NCBI GenBank assembly: GCA_022836615.1
Contig: MU405299.1
Location: 1-64,000 of the forward strand
Source of the DNA: Annulohypoxylon bovei var. microspora
Lineage: Eukaryota > Ascomycota > Sordariomycetes > Xylariales > Hypoxylaceae
DNA: 64,000 nucleotides
Direction of reading: 5' to 3'
A program made the position numbers and the translations under genes. Below the pieces are notes generated by a model. The model ran no database searches and had not been told where the DNA came from. It saw nothing but the letters and a program-made list of their open reading frames with translations. Of this stretch, positions 12,491-23,559 are shown one piece after another; the first letter of the stretch is position 1, and each line of letters begins with the position of its first letter.

Positions 12491-13170
12491 TATACCCGAT
12501 CGACTAGATATCAGTCAGACTTCAATAATGCTTGCTGGCAATTGTCTATTCGATAGAACGGGTGGGTTTGGGTGGTTTGGGTGGTTGGCGGTTGGCTTCG
12601 TCGAAGCGGGATCATGGAGATCGTTGGAGGAACCCTGGAAAGAAAAAAAAAGTTCAGGTAAGAAAAGTCGGTCGCTCACAACGGCGCAACTAGGCGCTAG
12701 AAACGGAACAATAGTGGTTCTTAGCCTGCAGTAGGTTCGTGATAATGATTGTTGATTGGATAAACTCGAAGTTGATTTTTTGCTGGTAGCAATTTTTTCT
12801 AGTGCGGGCAGATCGCTTACCTTATCCAACTCGAAATCTTGGCGCTTATATAACGAAGCTTAACCCTTTTAGGCATACCTTTTATCGATAAGAATTGTTT
12901 AGGCAGGCGGTCTTGTGTCACAATTATGGAACCAGCGCCTACTTAGACGGGGCCGACAAGGTGGGTCATTTCGGTCCTTAAAACTCCCCCCTTTAGTTCG
13001 TGTGGGGCCGTGTACGGTCGCCCCTATCCCTCGATCACATTTCGGGTTGCTCACCCGGACACAACCCCCAGTCGCCTACCCAATGGTGATGTTGAGGATC
13101 TCGTAGAAGGTAGTCAATTCACCAGGATCTATTCTATGTCTCTAGGCCATTTGATCATTTTATGCATGCA
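12491..13170. other. Intergenic region upstream of RRP14
   Basis: About 680 bases between the RRP14 start and the stop of the AAA+ gene (both on the minus strand). It should hold the RRP14 promoter and the AAA+ 3' end. A G-rich run of GGGTGGTTTGGG type (12559-12590) and an A-tract (12640-12655) are the only compositional features I see. Confidence 0.5.
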
Positions 13171-16100
13171 TCACCGAAAGCTGGCTGTTCCCGCCCCTTG
13201 AGAAACGCCAAAATTATCATTCCGAATTCCGATCTTGTACGCTAGATCTGAGTCCTTGACACCTTCATGAGTTGAAGTCATGTAACTCTTGAAAGCCGTG
13301 GACATGTTTGCGATTTGTTTCAGGTGATTCTCTTTAACCTCTGGAATGGATTCTTCAACAGTAGCTCCCTTTTCTCTAGCCGCCCTGGAGTCGTAGATTG
13401 CGAGAGCAACAGCGGATTGGAAAGCTAGAGAGATTAAACTCATTAGTCAATAGTAAATATGACCCAACTTGTTTGGACATACCATTCCGGATCTCACGGC
13501 CATTCCATTCCAACGTTTTGATCTCGTCGTTCTTTTTGACGTATTGTTTAGCATCGTATTCGTAGTGAATCTCGGGGCCACCATGCTTGTGATCGTCCTT
13601 GAGCTTCTTAAAGAGATTATCCCATATCTGTTCTCGTGCTGCGTCGTCAAGAGTTTCGTAGCCAATTGCTACGTGAATGCGAGATAGAAATGCCTCGTCA
13701 AAATGACCTACACGGTTGGTGGTCAAGAACAAGATACCTTGGAAATAGTCGAGAGCGCGTAGAAAGACTTCAAATATCTTGTTAGCTACTTTGCTTCTCT
13801 TTTAAATTCTTCTTATTGTATAGAAATGACAGTGGGCTTACTCGACACGATACTATTTCGCCTGAGATCGTTGGTTGAGCGTCGCTCGAGGTACACATCT
13901 GCCTCGTCGAGCAAGACAATGGCATCCCAACTATTAGCATCTTTGAAAAATCGAAGCAGATTTTTTTCTAATTGAATGGGCTCGTGACCTAGATCAGCAG
14001 CAGTAATGCTTAGCAACGGCCTCTTCGTGTACTCCGCGACGGATTCTGTAATGTATTTAGCATTTGACAAGAATGACTAGGTACCCAGGTACCTAATGCC
14101 TTAAGAGGTACACTTACCAGCTGTGAGTGTCTTTCCAGTCCCAGGAGGTCCGTGTAAGAGAAATATCTGGCCCTCACCCTTGCCGTGGATGAAGTCAGCA
14201 CTGAAAAGCTCGGCTTGACTACTAGTATCGGTATAGGTCTGAACGATTGCTTTAATTGCATCCTTGTTCGATTCGGGCCGCATCACGAGTTGATCTATAG
14301 CATCTTTTGCGATCCTGGGAGTTGCCAGACCACTAATATCGATAAGATCTAGTTAAAATATATATTAGAATACCCCTATCTCAGACCAACCGTAATAATT
14401 AAGTACTTACCGTACATGCGGTCCTTGAGAATAAAACCAAACATATGAGACATGCATAGCAAACACTGGTGTTCTGAAAGTGATTGTGAACCCTTTGGAT
14501 CTATGTCGTCGTAGTCACCGAACGTTCCTGAGGCGTATGTCTCCTGCCCGAGTTTCGTTCGGTTGCAAGTAACACATTCGCAGTGAGGAGTCCTGGATCT
14601 CTCTCTGATTTCGGTGCTGTATTCATCTTCGTCCAATTCCCAGTCGTACATATTTACGAAATCTTCATTGCCCCATGGTCGAGACTCATGTTCAACGACT
14701 ACCCTAGCTCGGTTGTACTATTTGAACAAGGTTAGCAGAATTCTACAAGAGGTAGTTCTACTTATCCCTATAGTACTATTGACACACCTTCTTCCAGCCG
14801 GGCCTCAATCCGGAGCCGGTGTATTCTAAAAAGGCAGGCCCCTTCGCAAATCGAAATAACTTTTGCCCGCGTTCGATTAGTTGCTTCCGCCGCTCGCCAT
14901 TATCCAATTCATCCCGAAATCTCGTTGGGAATACCGGCAATGATGTTATGTTCCGCTCATTGTCGAATACCGGTATGATAACTATCTTGGCCCTCCGGCT
15001 GATGGCCTTTCCGTCGTAAACCAAATTCCACAGCCGGATAGAATAGCTCGCGATGCTAACGGACCACTGTCCCCTGAAGAAGTGCTCAACGCCGCCAGAA
15101 ATGGAATCAACCACATACGCGTTCAATTGTCCATCCTGGAGAACATAAACGTCGGATCCAGGTCTAAGTAAAAGCCAAAGCCCCGCAAATGTAGTGGTTG
15201 GCACCTTCTTTGCCCACCGAGCTTCTAATGCCTTTACTTGAATAGTAGGTTCATTCTCCAGATACTGAAGTAGGTAATCGATATGCTTATCACATTCTGC
15301 ATTGTATGCTTCGGTATGATTTGCTCGGATCCCAGTAGTTTGTGTCTTGAAGTCGAGGAGCTCTTGTCGGTGATAGAATAGATCCCGATATGGATGTGAG
15401 AATGTCCCGGCCTTTAGGTGGTCTGTCTCGTCTCCGGATGGTCCTTCAGCCGAATACTTCACGACTGATCGAAGAGCATTGATCAAAAGTGTGGAGTGGA
15501 TATGCAGGTGTTTTTTCTCAATCCGATCTCCGTCATCCAGCTTTGGGGCGCGACTCAACACGGAATCTGGTCCGCGGTTATAACGCCTTTTACACATCAC
15601 AGATGTTTTTTCCTCGAGTATAGGAACCTTTCGGCCATGATGCCCCGACGTGTTGAGTTCTATAGCGTTGTCATTAGACGTGCTAAATACCAATTCGTCG
15701 TCTCCATAACGTTTCTCATAATAGTCGACCGTGTACTTAGCTTTCACCTGATATTTACTCTCAAAATCGTCTTCTTCTTCGTTTTCGCTTGCGTCTTCAG
15801 AACCAGATTTATCTGAATTAGAATTGCCGGAGTGAGAAGCTGAACGCCGGCGCAGGTGAGCTTGCGAATTGCGCCGGATTTCCACGGACCACCCTCGTTT
15901 GACCAAATCTTCCCAAGTACTATGGAAAACCAACTTCCCTTCCACGAAAAGCTCATATTTACCCTCTTCGATTTCCTTTTTCGCATCTTCGTCATTTTTA
16001 TACGACAACATGAGAAAGTCTCCCATTCCCTAGTACAAGTTAGCAACCACGCGTGTAAAGTCAGCCAGTAGCGTAGGTACCTACCTTCCAGGTCTTGCAC

Positions 16101-16526
16101 ATAGTCCATGGTATCATGAATTCCTTGTAGTCGTCGTGAACTAAAGTTATGGAATTTTCCTCCTGGCTTGTCACTGGTTCGGGCAGTGTTTCTTTCTTAG
16201 TTGAAGTCGGAACTTGGGAATCATTTCCATCTGTCTGAGTTGAAATAGTAACAGGATCACCTGAAGACTTAGTAGGCGTGTCTTCGATGGTATTCGCAGA
16301 TCCACTGGTAGTCGTGGCTTGGGCGGCGTTGGACTCACAAGTAGTCACTATGTAGCTAGCTTTAGAAAAGCTATGCATATCCAAGCAGGTAGTTTTGGTA
16401 GGACAACATACCGGATTTATCTCCGAGATCTTCTCGCTCCAGATTTGTGTTGCTGCTTGATATACCATTAGTAGCTACATAGTCTCCGGGTGTGTCCGGC
16501 ATTGTTCCATCAGGGACAACAGGCAT
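13171..16526 (-). CDS. ULD-DUF7025-AAA+ ATPase
   Basis: Eight exons (16526-16412, 16347-16085, 16029-14788, 14717-14411, 14348-14118, 14045-13842, 13785-13483, 13424-13171) splice into 972 aa. An acidic/Ser-Thr-rich N-terminus leads to a ubiquitin-like ULD domain (about residues 108-180, with IPWTMCKTWKGMGDFL and KRGWSVEIRR). A DUF7025 region (about 270-600) follows, ending with five clustered cysteines (C586, C588, C591, C625, C628). The AAA+ module has Walker A GPPGTGKT (709-716), Walker B IVLLDEAD (D766, E767), sensor FLTTNR and arginine-finger region LSRIH, then a helical lid. All ATPase residues are intact, so it should be an active remodelling ATPase; its client is unknown. The gene is divergent from the DUF7708 gene across 841 bases. 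The acceptor of the sixth intron (ending 13786) is the least certain junction. Confidence 0.88.
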
Positions 16527-17367
16527 CGTAGACGTAAATTTCTCTAGGATGAGGAAAATTTTAGTTATCCGGCTAGATTAGCATAAAATCTTTGCGTAAA
16601 TGGTCCTCCCTCAATGATTTAGATGAAAATTGAAAATATCATAAATTTCCCATTGATTGAGATTTGTCCCGCTTCTGCTCTACAAATCTGTAGCTCCCTT
16701 GAAGAATCTGCTACATACAAACACGTCAAAAACGAGCTTATGCCCCCTCTTTTATAAGTCAGCCTCACCTTCCTCGAAAGGGAATATATCAGCAAGCTAT
16801 TTATGCCTTAGAGTTACATATCTCCATGGGCTGAAAACAAGGGTTGGGTTGGGGGCCGGATCCTGGGTGGATCAACCCAATGACATGCCAACGCTAACTA
16901 CAACCTGCAGCAGCGGTATGAAGACAGACTGCGTGATCATGATCATCATTGGATAGTTAATGGAGCTAAGAAGACCACTATTGCGGTATTTTCATCTCGA
17001 ATTAGGACAAGTAAACTCGTTTGCATTAAATTTATAACAACCCCGACACTACCTGCCTACCTAAGCATGTTACTTATTTTTAGCCTATTACTTCTGATTA
17101 TCGAATATAATCGGCTTTCTCTTACATTTATTATCACGGAAATATTGTGGTTATGAGACTATTTGTCACTTAATACCTAACTAAGCGACATAAAAAGAGT
17201 ATCAAAAGTAAGTAGTATTATCCGGAATTTTGGAGTAGATTCGTAATCATCGATACCTAGGTACTTAACTTTAAAACATCATTAATCTTATGCTAAACTG
17301 TGAAGGACCATATAAACTGGGTTATGGGCCTCGTACCTGTATTTACGGATTCCATATCAAATTGAAA
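16527..17367. promoter_or_regulatory. Shared divergent promoter region between the AAA+ and DUF7708 genes
   Basis: The start codons of two oppositely oriented genes lie 841 bases apart with no open frame of note between them, so both promoters must lie here. AT-rich stretches (17030-17240) and TACCTAGGTA at 17253-17265 are visible. Co-regulation is a possibility, not shown. Confidence 0.45.
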
Positions 17368-19343
17368 ATGGCCAGTCCAGAGCCATTCCAGGATTCAACA
17401 GTCGACGAACTCGAGGGTCGGCAAATCATCCGGCGGTTCACAGGTGAGCTTGCGGGCTCCAATGAGTTAGAGCGTTCGACGAAGGCGGCGCAAGCTCAGA
17501 TCGACGAAGAAGAACATGAAAAGGAACGACTGCGGCTAAAGCTATTGTACGAAAGTGGAGGAAATAGGGATAATGTGTAAGGCTTGAACTATTATACTCC
17601 TGCCACTCCTGCAAGGTTAATTCAAATCTAGGGACTTTATTGCCTCGGACATTGCCAGGGATACGCTCCAGAAAATGGTCAACAAGTTCATTGAAGAAGA
17701 AAAGCCATCCGTGCTGCAGCGCATGGGAATCCCATACAAGTCAGCTAAGCAGAAGACAAGGGAGATGCTCCGCGGTATAGTAGAAAGCGACGTGAACGAG
17801 CTTAAATCATCCGTTGATAATTTAGACGAAAAATGGAAGGAAAACAATGGGCCGGTGAGTTTAACTAAATCCCGCATCCATGACTATTCCTCTAAGTGTG
17901 ATATACGATAGGTGTTCAAGGTTTTCAAGAAACTTTGCAAGACCCTTGACGACCACAAATCCATATTTTCAATATTCCCGTCGCAGAATGAGTACACGTC
18001 GGTTTTATGCTCGAGCATTTCTTGTCTTGTGAAGGTGCGTTATCTTATGATGTGTAGTAACGCGCAATGCAACTCACCAAGTTATACAGGCAGCTAAGAA
18101 CCATTCTGAAATTTCCGAGATGCTGTCTGATTCCATAACTCGTATCTCAGAGAAAGTCGCCAGGGCCTCGAAATACAACTTCATTTTCAAAACTCAGGCG
18201 ATTAGACTTAAGCTCGCCGATATCTATGCGATAATGTTCGACTTTTATTATAAAGCGATCAAGTGGTATCTAGATTCGAAGATAGGGAGAGCATTTCACT
18301 CTTTTAATGAGAATTTGAAGTCAGGTTTTGAGAGTACCAAAGCTAAACTCAACGAGGAAATTGAAGAGCTGTATCGAGAAGGTCAGATCTGTAACCACGC
18401 TATGGTTGCCGTTCTATACGGAAAATTTGAGGATATGACAACTGCCGGTTATCCGATGCTCGCACTGATGAAGGAAAATTGGAGAGGGAGTAGGCCTCTT
18501 AGGCAAGCCCACCTACTTGAGTCCCCAGAACGCAATCAATTGGCCATAGAACCCGCCCCCGATAACCCCGACCAGAATGAAAATACTATATCCCTAACTG
18601 AAGCTCGAGAGTATATCCCTACTTTGGAAGGGTTCATCGTCGGTGATGAAGGGCCAGGCCACTTTAGTGCCGGGAGTTTCTGGGTAGCTGAAGACGCGGT
18701 GTTGCCAAAATTGCGTGCCTGGATGACTGAGGGCGAGGCGCCCCGCACGTTATGGATATCGAGTCCTTACGAACCAACAGGCATGACAAGTGCACGAGCA
18801 TCGGCACTAGCAGTGGTTGCCGCCGCATGGCAAGCGAAGGCGCCGCTAATCTCGCACTTCTGCAAGAGACCACAGCAGGGCAGATTGCGTACGAGCATGA
18901 GTGTCGAGCAGGTTGGGTTAATGGGCCTGGTTTACAGTTTGGTATGTCAACTGCTCCAGTTCAGTCGGGCGGAGAATGCGCTGAAAATCAGTGAAGAGTC
19001 CCTAAGAGCACTAAATGGAGAAAAGAGTTCGTGGGAGATGAGCTTAGAAGTCCTGGAAATGCTACTAACCCAAACACCTGTATTGACATACTGCGTGATC
19101 GATGGGTTAAACGATTTGGAACTAGCAGATGGGAGTCAGTGGTGTGTAGCATTTTTAAGAGTTTTGTTTGCGCGCCAGAAGCTGCCTGGAACCACGTTTA
19201 ATATTCTCCTCACTACAGCTGGGCAGTCACAAATTTTAGCCTCCGGAATAAAGTTGGAGGAAAGACACCTTGCTACAAAGCCAGCCAGAGAGTTGGTAAG
19301 ACGAGGACAAAGGATTGAGTTACAACCGCCGACTCTCGGGTAA
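17368..19343 (+). CDS. DUF7708 protein with degenerate STAND-like NTPase region
   Basis: Exons 17368-17576, 17632-17854, 17912-18034 and 18090-19343 (602 aa) join in phase. The N-terminal half is helical and charged. Residues about 100-230 (VFKVFKKLCKTLDDHKSIFSI, SEISEMLSDSITRISEKVAR, LADIYAIMFDFYYKAIKWYL) match the DUF7708 pattern often found in front of fungal NTPase or ankyrin modules. The following part resembles a NACHT-like NTPase in layout (PRTLWISSPY, APLISHFCKRP, a helix with LVYSLVCQLLQF, then VLTYCVIDGLNDLE at the Walker-B place). The expected GxxGxGK[ST] P-loop is missing, replaced by SSPYEPTGMTSARAS, so nucleotide binding is doubtful. There is no ankyrin or WD tail. A role in cell-cell recognition is a guess by analogy with fungal STAND proteins. 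Confidence 0.75.
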
Positions 19344-20149
19344 TCAAAGTGATGGACGAGCTGTTTTAACTAGCTGGAAATAATAATGAAAGTAGAGGTA
19401 TTCTCGAAAGTGAGCTTGTGTACGTAGCATAGCTTGATATTTACCTACCTACCCAGTTGCCCAATCCTCTTGGACTGGGCTTGTCATAGCATTACCCCTG
19501 ACCCCCACATTAACCTCTCGTTAACCATGTCGTCGCGACGCAAAAGCTTAGGCCATTATGCGGCTTTATGATAGAGGGGTAAAACCACTAAGTCGGGCAG
19601 AACGAAGTTAGATTAAGTGTCCCATGTGTTAATATTACTGTATTGAACTGTGCACAAAACTATCCCTTGCATTACTGAACTACCTGCCATAGCATGTGCT
19701 AGTTACGTCAAGAGATTTGTAGCATTCGGATAAGGCTCGGCCCGTGATTTATACGACATCGTGTTTCGTCAGCCAACTTCGATTGACTCGATGACGAGAT
19801 CAGATGGCGCACGGTAGCAATATTTACCGGGTTGACTGTAATCTAATAGTCCTGCGGGCGCATCTTGACGGAACGTCGCAAACAATAATGTAAGCCCTTG
19901 GCGTTAAAGACTCTCTATGGTAACACAATGTTGTTAAGATTTTATGAATTGCGGCAGGCTGAGGACAAATAAAAATGATATAAACGTTACATTGGGGGCC
20001 GTGCATAGGTATGTACTAACTTCGGCCTGATACCATAGGTAAAGCAACACCTTCGCATTACCATTGGGTCGGCAAAGTCAACTTTGATCGACGAATCTCG
20101 AACATTATCATTTTTAAGCCTCATCCATGCAGGGTGTAGATCCGAGTAG
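19344..20149. other. Intergenic region, no supported gene
   Basis: About 800 bases between the DUF7708 gene and a decayed fragment. It shows an AT-rich base and one ACCTACCTACC run (19443-19455). A minus-strand 60-codon frame (20006-19824) has no features. Confidence 0.5.
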
Positions 20150-20506
20150 GAGTCATGGTTCCATCTCCAAGATGCCCACAGCTATCCTCCCAGAGATGCT
20201 AAAGCAAAAAGTGAAGAAAGAGACTTATTCGTCGGCCAAGGGAATGAACTTCCCAAGGGAAAACGTCGCCGAATCCACAGCAAGCCCGGGTTGACAGAGG
20301 CTTCGGAATTAGGAGAAATTTACAATTGACCGACACCGGCTTCTCACAACGAGTTAGAATTTACTGCGAGCTCCTCCAATGTCGGAGATCCGCTGTTTTC
20401 TGGGTTTGATATTAATGCTTCTCAAACACGATCTTCGTCAGTCTTATCTATTCCATCCCTTAGCTGTGGTGACGAGGATAACTTGGCTTTTATTAGTCAG
20501 TCCTGA
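20150..20506 (+). pseudogene. Decayed coding fragment of unknown family
   Basis: One reading frame runs open from 20150 to 20326 (59 codons), meets TGA at 20327-20329, and continues open in the same frame for 58 codons to TGA at 20504-20506. The translation looks protein-like: SWFHLQDAHSYPPRDAKAK, then GKRRRIHSKPGLTEASELG, and after the internal stop DPLFSGFDINASQTRSSS. In-frame stops also lie just upstream (20147-20149). No start codon or splice junction rescues it. This looks like the C-terminal part of a gene inactivated by nonsense mutation. I do not recognise the family. The alternative is a chance open frame. Confidence 0.3.
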
Positions 20507-20902
20507 GGTGTTGTCAGATATAAGATAAGATTATGATTTCATAATTAATACCTTCCTTTTGGTCTAGTGGTTTATCCGACAGGTGTTAGAAAGGGATGCA
20601 CCCAATCAAATCATTATACGACGGGAATATCGGGTTGACCGGATTTGACGGGGTTTACAAGGTTTTAGCGCCGGCCCTAGCGGGATTACCGCGATAGGAG
20701 ATTTAGGAGATTTTTGATAAGGACCATGGAGAAAAATCTCGTTAAACTCGGGTATATTTAATCGAGTGCAAACGACACACGAAATATAACATACTACATA
20801 CAAGCTCGATGTTAATATGAGATATGAGCAATCAATTCCACATGATCGACAATAACTAGAGACGTAATCTTTTTAAGTTTTTCTTCTAAAGATATTATTT
20901 AA

Positions 20903-22081
20903 ATGTCGACTGATACGCTACGTCTGTTGCTCCCCCGACTTCTAAGGCCTTTCAGTAATCATGGACGCGGAAAGTACCTATCAGGGTATAAATCCCTAGC
21001 TCGGCCTCCTTTAAGTTACCCTTCACGTTTAAACCCGCAAACATATACAATGTCGAGCATGGCACAGTCTCCGGGCAAGGTAGCCGCGACGAATGTTTCT
21101 TCGATGGAAAAGGCGGAAGACTCCCACGCAGAGCCAACAACTCCAGTGGATGATGGAGCGGTGGAGGCGACGGACAAGAGAACAGTAGCTATCCTGTGGG
21201 ATCTCGACAATAAACAACCCATAGCTCTGCCCGAGAATCTTGCAATCACCATCCGCTCTTTAGCTTCTAGGCGGGGTAAGATCATCGAGTATTCGGCCAT
21301 GGCAAATTTTTTCGCCAACCTACGCCTACCTCCTGCTGCAATAGAACTCAGGAAACAGCGGAAGAGGTTGGCGGTTGCTGAAGCACGAGGAGAATACAAA
21401 CCCGCCGAGCCATACAAGTGTCCTGTATGCGGAAAAAAGTCTGCCACGAAAGTCAAACTAAACAAACATTATAAGCAGCTTCACGGGCGGGAACTTCGTA
21501 AGAACCAGAACCGGCTAGCCTCGCTGAAGGGTAAAAAAAGGGAGAAGTGGCTCAAAAAGAATGGCTCAAATCTTCAAAAGCGTATAGAAGCTCACGCCGA
21601 TGTCTTTAGTCCCGAGGCGAAGCACAAAGTCTTTAAGAGCTTGACGAGGGCCGGCGTATTAGTTCGGGTGGTGAAGAAAACACCTCAAGCGGCCGACACG
21701 GCACTCTTGAATCGATGGGGAGTAGTCGCAAAGAATTCGAACCTTACCCTAGTTCTTATCTCGGACGACTCTGACTTCTGCAAGATGGCCCAAATGGCAA
21801 AGACGAGGCACGGCGTGTATGTTATCGTCGTAAGTGAGCGTTCAGAAGGGAAGCTAGCCAGGGTTGCCGATGAGTGGTGGTCGTGGGAGACTCTTAACAA
21901 CGACGCGCGGGACACTAACAACATTCCCTTGCGTGAGGCTCTAGCTGACCTGTACGATTCTGAAGAAGGTGAAAGCGACATCGGTCCCGGTTACGTGATC
22001 GACGATGACGTACAAGAAGAGCTATTAGAGATGGAATCGGGAGACGAAGAGATTGAAATCGAATGCGAAAACCGGCGATAA
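20903..22081 (+). CDS. NYN-domain (PIN-like) nuclease with internal C2H2 zinc finger, probably mitochondrial
   Basis: Intronless, 392 aa. The NYN fold opens with TVAILWDLDNKQP (94-106) carrying the first acidic residues, and resumes after an insertion with TPQAADTALLNRWG and LTLVLISDDSDF, whose aspartates complete the usual metal site. Between them sits one C2H2 finger, C173-x2-C176-x12-H189-x4-H194 (YKCPVCGKKS, LNKHYKQLHG), followed by a lysine-rich helix. This layout matches the proteins annotated in plants as putative endonucleases with a C2H2 finger (NYN, limkain-b1 type). Residues 1-45 are rich in Arg, Leu and Ser with a single acidic residue, as in mitochondrial presequences. A second ATG at 21050 would remove that segment. 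The C-terminus is acidic. It probably cuts or processes RNA; the substrate is unknown. Confidence 0.85.
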   Translation: MSTDTLRLLLPRLLRPFSNHGRGKYLSGYKSLARPPLSYPSRLNPQTYTMSSMAQSPGKVAATNVSSMEKAEDSHAEPTTPVDDGAVEATDKRTVAILWDLDNKQPIALPENLAITIRSLASRRGKIIEYSAMANFFANLRLPPAAIELRKQRKRLAVAEARGEYKPAEPYKCPVCGKKSATKVKLNKHYKQLHGRELRKNQNRLASLKGKKREKWLKKNGSNLQKRIEAHADVFSPEAKHKVFKSLTRAGVLVRVVKKTPQAADTALLNRWGVVAKNSNLTLVLISDDSDFCKMAQMAKTRHGVYVIVVSERSEGKLARVADEWWSWETLNNDARDTNNIPLREALADLYDSEEGESDIGPGYVIDDDVQEELLEMESGDEEIEIECENRR

Positions 22082-22449
22082 TGACACCGTTCATGAATAG
22101 TCACCGACGTAATATGGCTTGTATAACTAAAGGGGGAAGAGGGTTGCCTGAAGTCTCGAGAATTGGATCTTGCGTACGAAATAAGGAGTTGGTTGCATCA
22201 GGTGTATCGAAATACGCTACATCGCGTGACTCGAACGGTGGTTCCTGCACCGACCTTACTTCGGCCATCTAAGTTATGTCTATCAGATGCCAGTTCTAAG
22301 TTTCTGGGTAAAACTTATGTAGTTACCCTTTTGAAGCTGCCTCAACAACTAGCTTACCTCAAACCCAGACATCGGATTTATTGCGTTTGTAATTGACCCC
22401 CCCTTTCGTATAGATATCCACCGCATACCACTGTGCTAACATACACTAG
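22082..22449. other. Spacer downstream of the NYN gene
   Basis: About 370 bases with no supported gene. Small frames here do not show the first two membrane spans that the adjacent Pth11-like relic would need, so they do not complete it. Confidence 0.45.
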
Positions 22450-22941
22450 CCGTTCTTCATTACCGGCGCAGTGAAATTCGCCGGCATGGCCTCAGGGCCT
22501 GGCTTGTTCGTCAAGCAGTGGAATATGCGAGGAATTGACTTTGAAGGATTCATTTATGTCGTACATATAAAATTCAACACTTTGACCTAGGCCACTTACC
22601 AAAGACAGACTTACATTGTCATAACTATTCAATACTGCGTTGTTCTTTTACTGATCAAGGTAGCTGTAATCCTGGAATGGGTTTATCTCTTCGTTCCGAG
22701 AGCCACTCGCAATACTTTCTACTGGGTCTGCTATGGCATGATTGGGGCCAACTGTAGCTTGTACCTTGCGACAATTCTTTCCATCGATTACACATGCACC
22801 CCACGAGAGCGGATCTGGCGCCGATATATCCTAGGGACATGCATTGATATCACTACTAGGGACATCCCTAACCCTGACTGGACTGCGAATCTTCTGATTG
22901 ATGAAATGCATTCTCGGAGGTTAGAGGTTGATCGAAAGTGA
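22450..22941 (+). pseudogene. Truncated relic of a Pth11-like/rhodopsin-domain membrane protein gene
   Basis: Two segments, 22450-22560 and 22609-22941, join in phase over a 48-nt intron-like gap (GTACAT to GACAG) and read as the middle of this family: VKQWNMRGIDFEGFIYV, LLLIKVAVILEWVYLFVP, then RATRNTFYWVCYGMIGANCS, LYLATILSIDYTCTPRERIW and LGTCIDI. The WNxR, LEWxxIFVP and CTPxxxIW motifs are characteristic. Spans 1-2 are missing upstream, and after GTCIDI the frame leaves the family and stops within about 30 codons, so spans 6-7 are missing too. It belongs to a different subfamily from the intact gene at 6.5-7.9 kb. Confidence 0.6.
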
Positions 22942-23559
22942 TTCAAGGAACTCTCTGGTATGTCATCTTGGTTACCACCCCCCCTGATTCACTCCTTACC
23001 TATTCGTACTGGTCTAAGCAGAGGTACGCTATTGCCTAGAGGTACATATGAGGAGGAGCTAAAGCATAGTGTCATCCTCTTTTCAACCTTGAGTACATTC
23101 GCTATAGTCGATGATATTCCAAACCTATCCTAGGATAATCACTCCTAAGAAGACTTCACACTCAATAAATTTAATATAAATAATTAGCATAATAGGTAAG
23201 TTTGTGACTAAGCCTTCGAGATAGACAACCCTACAATACCCCTATTTCTCTACAAATGTACTTATAGGGTCTCCAAGTCCCATAGTTCATGGGACCGTCG
23301 CGTTAAACCGTAAATGCCGTAGTGTCCCTGTTATGGAGAGAAATTCTCGCCCCTGAGTGGTGGGCTATGGATCTTCAATGCTACCAAGAGGCTCAATTAG
23401 CAAGATCCCAGCACCGCGGTTCGAGAGCCTCCGGATACCGAAAAGGGAAATGCCAGAATTGGGGAAATGGCACCGCGATAAAATAAATAGGTGTGCTAAG
23501 CCGCGACCTATTCGTAGTCGATATTTGCGACCGATCTACAAGTCGAATCAATCGTCAGA
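22942..23559. other. Promoter-side spacer of the mannanase gene
   Basis: About 620 bases without a coding signal. AT-rich sequence (23150-23250) gives way to the leader of the secreted mannanase. Regulatory sites for plant-wall-degrading genes could lie here, but I could not assign one. Confidence 0.4.

Noticed and set aside
20555..20640. tRNA-like start (TTGGTCTAGTGGTTTA resembles an A box)
   Set aside because: No convincing B box (GGTTCRANYCC) at the right distance and no cloverleaf with a paired acceptor stem could be drawn, so neither a tRNA nor a tRNA-derived SINE is supported.
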